Shown: positions 1 through 5,932 of the stretch, piece after piece
Layout of the letters: the number at the start of each line of letters is the position of its first letter
How positions within the stretch are numbered: position 1 is the first letter of the stretch
Source of the DNA: DASPXY01 sp038227745
Lineage (GTDB): Bacteria; Planctomycetota; Planctomycetia; Gemmatales; Gemmataceae
Reading direction: 5' to 3'
Assembly (NCBI GenBank): GCA_038227745.1
Contig: JBBRPS010000646.1
Coordinates: 1 to 6,089 of the forward strand
DNA length: 6,089 nt
Translations under genes and position numbers: made by a program
The notes under the pieces: model-generated
Databases searched by the model: none
The model's input: only the letters and a program-made list of their open reading frames with translations
What the model was told of the DNA's origin: nothing

Positions 1-23
1 CCACTCCTCTGTGAGGCATTGCC

Positions 24-503
24 GTGGCCAAGAAGAAAACCGAGATCGAAGAACCGCAGGACCGCAACGGGAGCGAGGAAGCCGGCAGCGACCAGGGCGA
101 ATCCATCGCCGGTTACTTCCGCCAGGTCTTCACGGAGAACCCCAGGCTCCTGAGGGAGCGGAGCAACGACGAGCTTTACAGCCGCTGGCTCCACGACCAC
201 CCGGGCCATGATGAGGTCCCCAAGCAGGTGAGGACCGGCCTGCAGAACATCAAGAGCGTCCTGCGCAAGAAGCTGGGCAAGAGGAAGACCGCCAGGCAAG
301 AGCAGACGGACGCACCGCCGCCGGTCCAGCCCGCGCAGCAAGCGCCAAGGCGTGTCGCCGCGAAGGGCCTCGAACAGCTCGAGGAACACATCGACGAGTG
401 CCTCCGCATGGCGAAGGAACTGGACCGCGACGGCCTCGCGGAGGAGATCAGCCTCCTGCGCCAGGCCCGCAACCGGGTGGTGATGAAGCACGCCGGCGGC
501 TGA
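24..503 (+). CDS. Small Lys/Arg-rich helical protein of unknown function
   Basis: A complete 159-residue protein starting at GTG. An in-frame TGA at 12-14 rules out any longer version, and GAGG at 13-16 lies 7 bases before the start. I do not recognise a named family. Residues 1-26 are charged and low in complexity (MAKKKTEIEE), probably disordered. Residues 27-86 look like a compact helical domain with the core SNDELYSRWLHDHP, then EVPKQVRTGLQNIKSVLRKK, ending in a very basic stretch (81-92). Residues 93-112 form a Pro/Gln/Ala linker. Residues 114-156 are strongly helical with alternating Leu and Glu/Arg, suited to a coiled coil or helical hairpin. The basic patch would suit nucleic acid binding, but no known helix-turn-helix is clear. 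From memory, similar proteins with an NIKSVLRKK core occur in planctomycete genomes as hypothetical proteins. It lies 277 bases before the HerA gene, behind a strong hairpin, so co-transcription is doubtful. I am sure that it is a gene and unsure of its role. Confidence 0.72.
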   Translation: MAKKKTEIEEPQDRNGSEEAGSDQGESIAGYFRQVFTENPRLLRERSNDELYSRWLHDHPGHDEVPKQVRTGLQNIKSVLRKKLGKRKTARQEQTDAPPPVQPAQQAPRRVAAKGLEQLEEHIDECLRMAKELDRDGLAEEISLLRQARNRVVMKHAGG

Positions 504-517
504 GGCGGCCGCGGGCT

Positions 518-583
518 GCGCGCGAAACGGCAAGCCAGGCGCACTCCGTTGGCGGAGCGCGCCTGGCTTGCCGTTTCGCGCGC
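518..583. repeat. Long near-perfect inverted repeat (hairpin) after the first gene
   Basis: Arms 518-542 and 559-583 are exact reverse complements over 25 bp. After one A:C mismatch (543/558) the stem continues for 5 bp (544-548 with 553-557) and closes on the 4-base loop TTGG. It begins 14 bases after the TGA of the preceding gene. No T-run follows, so it is not a textbook Rho-independent terminator. It could stop or stabilise the transcript 3' end, or be a copy of a dispersed palindromic element. Its sequence is unrelated to the palindrome at 3755-3818. Confidence 0.9.
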
Positions 584-601
584 GCTCCACCCCTCCCGGC
601 G

Positions 602-651
602 CTGTCCCCCCAACCCGTCTCCGCCGCGTACAGGGGAGACGGGAGGGACAG
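602..651. repeat. Interrupted inverted repeat in the gap before the HerA gene
   Basis: The inner arms CCCGTCTCC (614-622) and GGAGACGGG (635-643) pair over 9 bp around a 12-base loop. The outer arms CTGTCCC (602-608) and GGGACAG (645-651) add 7 bp after an asymmetric internal loop (5 bases against 1). It lies 19 bases after the first hairpin. It may be a second palindromic element, a leader structure or a bidirectional terminator. No following T-tract is present. Confidence 0.6.
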
Positions 652-703
652 GATTCCTTGCCGCTCTCGTTAGCTTTGCCGCCTGTCCTGAACTTCCGTT
701 CCT

Positions 704-712
704 TACTATATT
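704..712 (+). promoter_or_regulatory. Possible -10 region for the HerA-NurA unit
   Basis: This is the one AT-rich spot in the gap: TACTATATT contains TATATT (707-712), one base off the sigma-70 -10 consensus. No good -35 sits 16-18 bases upstream; TTGCCG at 676-681 is too far away. It would give a leader of about 60 bases that is purine-rich at 722-752. Support is weak and rests on base composition and position. Confidence 0.3.
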
Positions 713-770
713 ACTGCACACGAGACAGCGGAGGGCGAAGGAAACGGAAAACGCTGGCCCAGGCAGCTGC

Positions 771-774
771 GGAG
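771..774 (+). promoter_or_regulatory. Ribosome binding site setting the HerA start
   Basis: GGAG ends 6 bases before the ATG at 781. The reading frame stays open upstream to an ATG at 568, but that extension would run through the 602-651 hairpin and encode unlike-HerA sequence. The family's N-terminal beta-barrel begins right after 781, so this site and start are preferred. Confidence 0.6.
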
Positions 775-780
775 CGCGCC

Positions 781-2646
781 ATGTTGATTCTGCACGACAC
801 CTTCTCGGGCGACCTGACGCACATCCAGGCCATCGCCGAGATCAGCGAGGGGATTGCCCTGTTCGACTACGTACGCATCCAGCAGCCCGACGGGGCGGCC
901 TGGATCGGCCAGGTCGTCCAGCCCAACCAGAACCTCTCGACCGTCGGTAACCGCCTCGACCCGACCATCCTGCACGGCCTGCACCTCATGCAGAACCACC
1001 CCGACGTGCAGTCCGTCCAGTCCGTGCAGGTCTTCGACATCCTCATCCTCGGCCAGTACCTGGAGGGTCAGTTGCTCACGCCGCGCCTGCGGCCGCTGCC
1101 CGGCGCGCAGGTCACGCGCCTGAGCTCGGTCGAGACGGCGGCCGTCATCGAGATCCCGCCGGTGGAGTATCACGAGGACGGCACGACCAACGTGATCGGC
1201 GAATTGCTCAACGCCGAGGACGTGCCGTTGTGCCTGGACGAGCGCAAATTCAATTATCACATCATGGTCGCCGGCGGCACCGGTTCGGGGAAATCGAACG
1301 TCGCCGCCAACCTGGTGGACCAGGCGCTCAAGTACGGCAAGTGCGTGCTCATCCACGACGCCAAGCCCGACTACGGACTCATCCGCGGCGCGAACACCGA
1401 CGCGCGCGTCCGCCGCGTCTGGGAGCGCTTCGAGGACTGGCGCATGTTCCCGCACGGGGCCGACAACCTCAAGCGCATCGGCTTCTACGGCATCTCCGAT
1501 CCGGCGACGGTGGACGAGGTGGTCGGTTTCCGCTCGTCGGACTTCTACCCTGATATGCTCGCGGGGTTGTTCTTCACCGGCCCCGAGACGGCGGAGCAGA
1601 ACGCCTTCGAGGGGTTCGTGCTGGCGGCGAACCACCTCTACCAGCAGGCGCAGATCTCCGGACCGCACCGCCGTTACACTCTGGACGACATCCTGATGGA
1701 GGTGCGCCGCCGCACCGCGCCGGACAACGGCCAGGCCCCGAACCTGCCGCCGGAGGAGACGATCCACGCCAAGACCGGCCCGTCAATCCTGCAGAAGGTG
1801 ACGCGCCGGCGGCACTGGTATCCGTGGCTCGACGCGGTCGGCAAACCGGTCCAGGCGCCCAACGGCCCGCGTGCCCGCGCGGGCGGGCCGGGGCGCCTCC
1901 TGGCGTCGGAACTGGACGGGGCGCGGCAGGTGACGGCGTTCGACCTGGACCGCCTGGTGGAGTCGGGGCGCGTTATGGTCATCGACTACGCGCGCGTCGA
2001 GGACCACTCCTACGCGGTGCTGCTGTCCTACTTCCTGCGCGAGGGCCAGCGCTACCGCAAGCCGCGGCAGGCGGGGGCGCTCAGCGGCGCCTTCACCGTC
2101 AGTGACGCGGGGCGGCCGGGGCTGGTGCAACTCGTGGACGAGGCGCACCGCCTGTTCGACAACAGGTCGCGGCACGGCCCGGCGCTGGCCGCTGCCTTCG
2201 AGCGCGTCATGCGCGAGGGGCGGTCGGCGGACCACTCGATCATCCTGAGCCTGCAGAACGCCTCGCAGATCCCGCACCGGGTAATGAACAACCTCAACAC
2301 GCGGATCGTCATGCGCCAGAACAGCAAGGCGGAGGCCGAGGCCGCCACCGAAACGATGGGGCGCGACTTCGCGGCGCAGGCGCTACGGCTGGGGACTGGG
2401 CACGCTTTGGTGTCACTGCACGAGAGCCGCGCCCCGGTGCTGGGGCAGATGGCCCCCTCCCCGTATGAGTTGATGCGTCAGGACAACACCGGCCCCGCCC
2501 GCCCCGCCGGGACGCTGCACGCGGCGCAGCGGCTGCAAGCTTCCGCTCGATCCGGGGCGAGCGGCGCCGCGCCGGAGGAGGCCCGGCTTGCTGCCCCGCC
2601 GGCGCCGGAAAGTGCGGGCGTGACCGATGACGACATTCCGTTCTGA
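781..2646 (+). CDS. herA: HerA-type hexameric DNA translocase ATPase with SSB-like C-terminal tip
   Basis: A 621-residue ATPase of the HerA/FtsK superfamily, expected to form a ring that pumps double-stranded DNA in the cytoplasm and works with NurA in DNA end processing. Residues 1 to about 125 fit the HAS-barrel domain. The Walker A motif GGTGSGKS is at 165-172 (Lys171), followed by the family's strand DAKPDYG (193-199). FDLDRLVESGRVMVIDY begins at 387. Walker B is LVQLVDE at 448-454 (Asp453, Glu454), and EGRSADHSIILSLQ from 479 matches the arginine-finger and sensor region. All core ATPase residues are present. From about 565 the protein becomes an Ala/Pro/Gly-rich tail with no expected fold and ends TDDDIPF. 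The last six residues equal those of E. coli SSB and would be expected to dock SSB-binding proteins. That role is inference. The gene for its presumed partner NurA starts 28 bases downstream. HerA homologues also act in bacterial phage-defence pairs, so repair and defence are both possible. Confidence 0.92.
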   Translation: MLILHDTFSGDLTHIQAIAEISEGIALFDYVRIQQPDGAAWIGQVVQPNQNLSTVGNRLDPTILHGLHLMQNHPDVQSVQSVQVFDILILGQYLEGQLLTPRLRPLPGAQVTRLSSVETAAVIEIPPVEYHEDGTTNVIGELLNAEDVPLCLDERKFNYHIMVAGGTGSGKSNVAANLVDQALKYGKCVLIHDAKPDYGLIRGANTDARVRRVWERFEDWRMFPHGADNLKRIGFYGISDPATVDEVVGFRSSDFYPDMLAGLFFTGPETAEQNAFEGFVLAANHLYQQAQISGPHRRYTLDDILMEVRRRTAPDNGQAPNLPPEETIHAKTGPSILQKVTRRRHWYPWLDAVGKPVQAPNGPRARAGGPGRLLASELDGARQVTAFDLDRLVESGRVMVIDYARVEDHSYAVLLSYFLREGQRYRKPRQAGALSGAFTVSDAGRPGLVQLVDEAHRLFDNRSRHGPALAAAFERVMREGRSADHSIILSLQNASQIPHRVMNNLNTRIVMRQNSKAEAEAATETMGRDFAAQALRLGTGHALVSLHESRAPVLGQMAPSPYELMRQDNTGPARPAGTLHAAQRLQASARSGASGAAPEEARLAAPPAPESAGVTDDDIPF

Positions 2647-2663
2647 GTCGCGGCAATGCCGCC

Positions 2664-2670
2664 GGAGGGG
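2664..2670 (+). promoter_or_regulatory. Strong ribosome binding site setting the NurA start
   Basis: GGAGGGG lies 4 bases before ATG 2675, with the GGAGG core 6 bases away. It favours 2675 over the in-frame ATG at 2627, which overlaps the HerA tail and has no such site, over GTG 2672 (too close) and over ATG 2684 (rather far). Confidence 0.75.
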
Positions 2671-2674
2671 CGTG

Positions 2675-3736
2675 ATGTCCAGCATGTTTTCCGAACTGAT
2701 CCGCAGCTCGCGGCGCATCAGCCGCGACCAGTTCGCGGCCAACTTCGGCGGCGTTGCCGAGGACGTCATCGAGATGGTCGAGGGCGAGCAGGCGCGCCGG
2801 GTCGTTGGCGAGGCGCGCGACGTCATGGAGGCCGCCCGCCCGCTGCGCGACGGCACCCCCCGCCTCCAGGCCCTGACATTCGGCCACTTCAGCACGGCGC
2901 CCGAACTGGAGCGAGGCCTGGTCGCGGCCGTCGATGGCACCACCGCCCTGCCGCTGCAGCTCTACTCCGCCGGCCAGGCGCTGTGTGTGGGCATCGGCAG
3001 TCTGTCCCACCGCCGCCCCATGCACGACTCCATCCACTACTGGTCCAGCCGCGCCTTCCTCGAACAGAGCGAGGACAGCGACGACCACATCGCCCGCCAG
3101 GAGCAGGGCCAGTTCAGCATTTCGCAGACCGCCTACATGAGCTATTTCCAGGTGCGGCACGGGCTGGAGATCGCCGAGCCGTACGTGCTCTTCGGCGGGG
3201 CGCTGGTCTGCGAGTGGCTGACGGCGACCAACGAGGGGCTGGACGTCTACCGCGAGCTGTTCGCGTCGGGCAAGAAGGCGATGGGCGTGATGAAGAGCGT
3301 CAAGGCGGATGCCCTGTTCGCCCGCTTCGCCAAGGCGCTGCGGCCGGGGGAGGTCTACATCGTCGAGACGCTGGCGGACCACCTGCGCGAGAAGTCGCCG
3401 GCGGGCGCGGGGACCGGCGAGGTGCGGCGCTTCGTGCGCGACTCGTTCCTGGAGGGGACGGCCCGCAAGGTGCTGCGCGGCGTGTTCCGGCCGGTGCAGA
3501 AGGCGTTCGCCTTCGAGGCCCACGAGGACCATCTGGTGGACATGCTGCGCATCCTGGCGGCCGACTGCCAGCTCAACTACGTGGGGCGCGAGGTGCCGTA
3601 CCTGCTCAACCTCGTTCACCAGGAGCTGCGCGGCAGTTTCCGGCCGAAGATCCTGCGCGACCGCATCGCCGCCCGGCTGGTGCGGCAGAGCGAGGAAGTG
3701 TTCCTGGAGGAGGCCGACGACCGCCTGTACCCCTGA
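2675..3736 (+). CDS. nurA: NurA-family nuclease-like protein, partner of HerA, with altered active-site residues
   Basis: A 353-residue protein that I place in the NurA family from its motifs and its position right after herA. NurA is a manganese-dependent nuclease with an RNase H-like core, and it resects DNA ends when docked on the HerA ring. Residues 1-65 are helical. LVAAVDGTT with Asp87 matches the first catalytic motif. The helix around YMSYFQ (154-159) and the strand VLFGGAL (171-177) sit where NurA proteins carry a catalytic Glu and the DG-containing motif; here the aligned residues are Gln159 and Gly174. KKAMGVMKS (200-208) matches the conserved strand after it. Near the C-terminus, VPYLLNLVH (307-315) resembles the YP..L..(A)H motif and keeps His315. 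The alignment is by eye. If it is right, the protein may be a weak or dead nuclease serving as a structural or DNA-binding partner, or it may use other ligands. It forms one operon with herA, and a long palindrome follows the stop by 18 bases. Confidence 0.8.
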   Translation: MSSMFSELIRSSRRISRDQFAANFGGVAEDVIEMVEGEQARRVVGEARDVMEAARPLRDGTPRLQALTFGHFSTAPELERGLVAAVDGTTALPLQLYSAGQALCVGIGSLSHRRPMHDSIHYWSSRAFLEQSEDSDDHIARQEQGQFSISQTAYMSYFQVRHGLEIAEPYVLFGGALVCEWLTATNEGLDVYRELFASGKKAMGVMKSVKADALFARFAKALRPGEVYIVETLADHLREKSPAGAGTGEVRRFVRDSFLEGTARKVLRGVFRPVQKAFAFEAHEDHLVDMLRILAADCQLNYVGREVPYLLNLVHQELRGSFRPKILRDRIAARLVRQSEEVFLEEADDRLYP

Positions 3737-3754
3737 CGGCACGCTCGACGCGCC

Positions 3755-3818
3755 CGTGGCGACAAGCAGCCTTGCTTGTCGCTCTCCGGCGCGACAAGCA
3801 AGGCTGCTTGTCGCCACG
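3755..3818. repeat. Nested palindrome after the HerA-NurA unit
   Basis: Arms 3755-3782 and 3791-3818 are exact reverse complements over 28 bp with an 8-base loop (TCTCCGGC). Each arm is itself a hairpin: GCGACAAGCA (3759-3768) pairs with TGCTTGTCGC (3773-3782) around GCCT, and 3791-3800 pairs with 3805-3814 around AGGC. The element can therefore fold as one long stem or as two tandem short stems. It starts 18 bases after the NurA stop and has no T-run. It resembles REP/BIME-style intergenic repeats in design. A role in ending or protecting the mRNA is possible. Confidence 0.92.
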
Positions 3819-3882
3819 ACGCCCCGGAACATTGGCCGTGCCCCTGCCCGAGCCGGGCAGCGCAGCCGCGCCTCCTTGCATT

Positions 3883-3915
3883 TTGCTGTTCTCTCGGGCG
3901 CACTGCGGGTATGAT
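3883..3915 (+). promoter_or_regulatory. Possible promoter for the kinase gene
   Basis: TATGAT at 3910-3915 is one base off the -10 consensus and follows GCGGG. It sits in the least GC-rich part of the gap, 36 bases before the start codon. TTGCTG (3883-3888) is a poor -35 at a 21-base spacing, and TTGCAT (3876-3881) is further away still. A separate promoter is expected because the palindrome and a 215-base gap divide this gene from nurA. Confidence 0.35.
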
Positions 3916-3936
3916 CGTCTCGACCTGTTCCCCTCC

Positions 3937-3942
3937 AGGAGG
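3937..3942 (+). promoter_or_regulatory. Ribosome binding site setting the kinase start
   Basis: AGGAGG lies 9 bases before ATG 3952, a consensus Shine-Dalgarno sequence. The same frame is open far upstream through nurA, but only because of the high GC content; this site marks the real start. Confidence 0.8.
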
Positions 3943-3951
3943 CCGCAGTCC

Positions 3952-5877
3952 ATGCCGACAGACCCGCAATCTCCACGCCCCGACGCGGCCCACGGCCCCG
4001 GCCGCCGCGGCCCTCCGCCGCCCGGCGAAACCGCGCACCCCCTGGACGCCACGGAGGCCGCCGGGGCGGGCGGCCCGGCACTGACGCTGGCCCCCGGGAT
4101 GAAGCCCGTCGCCGACTACAAGCTGGTGCGCGTGCTGGGGCGGGGCGCGTTCGGCGAGGTGTGGGAGGCGACCGGACCGGGCGGCTTCCCCGTCGCCATG
4201 AAGTTCCTCCGCCTGGCCGACGGCGGCGCCGATGCGGAGAAGCGCGCGCTGAAGCTGATGCAGGGCCTGCGCCACCCCAACCTCCTCGCCCTCTTCGGCG
4301 CCTGGCGCAACGGCGACTTCCTCATCGTGGCGATGGAGCTGGCCGACCGCACTCTCCACGACCGCTTCACCGAGGCCCTCAACCAGGGCAAGCGCGGCAT
4401 CCCGCAGGCGGAGCTGCTGCCCTACATGCGCCAGGCAGCGGCGGGGCTGGACTACCTCAACGGCCAGGGCGTGCAGCACCGCGACATCAAGCCGGCCAAC
4501 CTCCTGCTGGTCGGCGGCGGCGTCAAGGTGGGCGACTTCGGCCTCGCCAGGCTGCTGGAGAAGACGGTCCAGAGCGTCAGCCATGCCATGACGCCCGCCT
4601 ACGCCGCCCCGGAGTTCGTCAACGGCCAGGCGACACGCTGGTCCGATCAGTACAGCCTGGCGGTCGTCTACTGCCAGTTGCGCGGCGGCAAACTGCCGTT
4701 CGAGGGGAACGTGGCGGCGCTGCTGGCCGGCCACCTGATGAAGGCGCCCGACCTGGGGATGCTGCCGGCCGCGGAGCGGTCGGCGGTGGCCTGGGCGCTC
4801 GCCAAGAAGCCCGAGCGGCGCTGGCCGAGCTGCACGGCGTTCGTCGAGGCGCTGGCCAGCGGGGCCGCCCAGCCCGCGTCCCTCCCCCGTCCCCAACCTC
4901 CGAAGGGGAAGTCTCCGCCGGCTCCCCGGCCGCGGCCGAAGAAGGCCCGGCGCCCGTGGTTCTGGCCCGTGGCGGCGTGCCTCCTCGGCCTGCTCGCCTC
5001 GGGGGGACTCGCCACGTTCCTCTGGCAATACTCGGGGGACCAGAACGTCCCGCCCACCGCGGCCAGGATCGAGAACTCGGTCGGTATGAAGCTGGTGCGC
5101 ATCGGGGCCGGCAAGTTCCGCATGGGCTCCCCCGCCACGGAGGAGGCGCGCGACCCGGCCGACAAGGGCAGTGAGGAACAGCACGACGTGGAGATCGCGA
5201 AGCCGTTCTACCTCGGCGCCCACGAGGTCACCCAGGCACAGTACCAGAAGATCATCGGCAAGAACCCCAGCAACTGGTCGCCGGAGGGCGCAGGCAAGGT
5301 GCAGAAGATCGACACCCGCGACTTCCCCGTGGAGAGCGTGAGCTGGGAGGACGCGGTGAAGTTCTGCGCGCTCCTTTCGGAACTGCCGGCGGAGCGGAAA
5401 GCGGGGCGGGTGTACCAGCTGCCGACCGAGGCGGAGTGGGAGTATGCCTGCCGGGGCGGGCCGGTTTCTTCCCCGGCCCCGTTCCACTTCCTCAAGCCCA
5501 GCGCTTCGCTGTCGTTTGGGCAGGCCAACTTCTGGGCGGAGCACCCGTACGGCGGGGGGGCCAAGGGCGCCTGGTTACAGCGCACCTGTCGGGTGGGGTC
5601 CTACGAGCCGAACCGGCTGGAGCTGTACGACATGCACGGCAACGTCTGGGAGTGGTGTGCCGACTGGTACGACAAGGACTATTACCGCAATAGCCCTTTA
5701 CGAGACCCGCAAGGACCCAAAGCGAGTCCCGAGAACCGCCGCGTGCTGCGCGGCGGGTCGGGCTGGTTCAGCGGCGCATGGTGCCGCGCGGCCATGCGCA
5801 ACAAGAGCGACCCCGGCGAGCGCAACTTCAACGTTGGCTTGCGGGTGGTGTTCCGTCCCGGTGCGAGGACGCCGTGA
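3952..5877 (+). CDS. Membrane Ser/Thr protein kinase fused to an FGE-sulfatase (SUMF1-like) domain
   Basis: A 641-residue three-part protein. Residues 1-50 are a Pro/Gly-rich leader. A Hanks-type kinase spans about 55-302 with all key parts: glycine loop GRGAFGEV (63-70), Lys84 in VAMK, probable helix-C Glu96, HRDIKPAN (176-183, Asp178), DFG (195-197), activation loop with several Ser/Thr, and APE (219-221). It should therefore be active. A Pro-rich basic linker (RPRPKKARR, 326-334) leads to one membrane helix (about 336-358). The positive charges before it place the kinase in the cytoplasm and the rest outside. Residues about 373-636 form an FGE-sulfatase fold: ENSVGMKLVRI, LPTEAEWEYACRGG, LYDMHGNVWEWC and RVLRGGS. 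True formylglycine-generating enzymes have two copper-binding Cys after RGGS; here the first is Phe606 and only Cys611 remains. The outer domain is therefore more likely a binding or sensing module than an oxidase. Such fusions are frequent in planctomycetes. Substrates and signal are unknown. It is transcribed apart from herA-nurA. Confidence 0.93.
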   Translation: MPTDPQSPRPDAAHGPGRRGPPPPGETAHPLDATEAAGAGGPALTLAPGMKPVADYKLVRVLGRGAFGEVWEATGPGGFPVAMKFLRLADGGADAEKRALKLMQGLRHPNLLALFGAWRNGDFLIVAMELADRTLHDRFTEALNQGKRGIPQAELLPYMRQAAAGLDYLNGQGVQHRDIKPANLLLVGGGVKVGDFGLARLLEKTVQSVSHAMTPAYAAPEFVNGQATRWSDQYSLAVVYCQLRGGKLPFEGNVAALLAGHLMKAPDLGMLPAAERSAVAWALAKKPERRWPSCTAFVEALASGAAQPASLPRPQPPKGKSPPAPRPRPKKARRPWFWPVAACLLGLLASGGLATFLWQYSGDQNVPPTAARIENSVGMKLVRIGAGKFRMGSPATEEARDPADKGSEEQHDVEIAKPFYLGAHEVTQAQYQKIIGKNPSNWSPEGAGKVQKIDTRDFPVESVSWEDAVKFCALLSELPAERKAGRVYQLPTEAEWEYACRGGPVSSPAPFHFLKPSASLSFGQANFWAEHPYGGGAKGAWLQRTCRVGSYEPNRLELYDMHGNVWEWCADWYDKDYYRNSPLRDPQGPKASPENRRVLRGGSGWFSGAWCRAAMRNKSDPGERNFNVGLRVVFRPGARTP

Positions 5878-5932
5878 CTGCGTGACTCCCCCCGGAAATT
5901 TTGCGGCTCCCCGGGGCCGTTCAGATTTGGGC

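Noticed and set aside
1..14. Tail of an upstream gene ending at TGA 12-14.
   Set aside because: Only three sense codons are visible before the stop, too few to support a gene, although the tight spacing to the GTG at 24 would fit an operon.
568..780. Longer HerA start at ATG 568, adding 71 residues.
   Set aside because: The extension crosses the 602-651 hairpin and the possible promoter and reads as basic, non-family sequence. The family's N-terminal barrel begins at 781, which has its own ribosome binding site.
2627..2674. NurA start at ATG 2627, overlapping the end of herA.
   Set aside because: The added 16 residues are Arg/Ser-rich with no family match, and the strong GGAGGGG at 2664 points to 2675. 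If this overlap were real, it might also constrain the codons of the DDDIPF tail.
518..3818. The palindromes as classical Rho-independent terminators or CRISPR repeats.
   Set aside because: No T-run follows either long stem, and there are no regularly spaced direct repeats with spacers; the elements are single palindromes of different sequence.
2656..3951. Kinase frame extended upstream through nurA, giving a protein of about 1070 residues.
   Set aside because: The extension is an out-of-frame reading of nurA, and a consensus AGGAGG precedes ATG 3952.
2309..4081. Very long open frame on the - strand opposite herA, nurA and the kinase leader.
   Set aside because: It mirrors the high GC at third codon positions of the + strand genes, reads as Arg/Ala/Gly/Pro-rich low-complexity sequence, and crosses the palindrome. 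The + strand proteins have clear motifs.
3616..5544. A 642-residue open frame on the - strand opposite the kinase gene.
   Set aside because: It is antisense to a gene with complete kinase and FGE motifs; its composition is typical of a GC-rich shadow frame.
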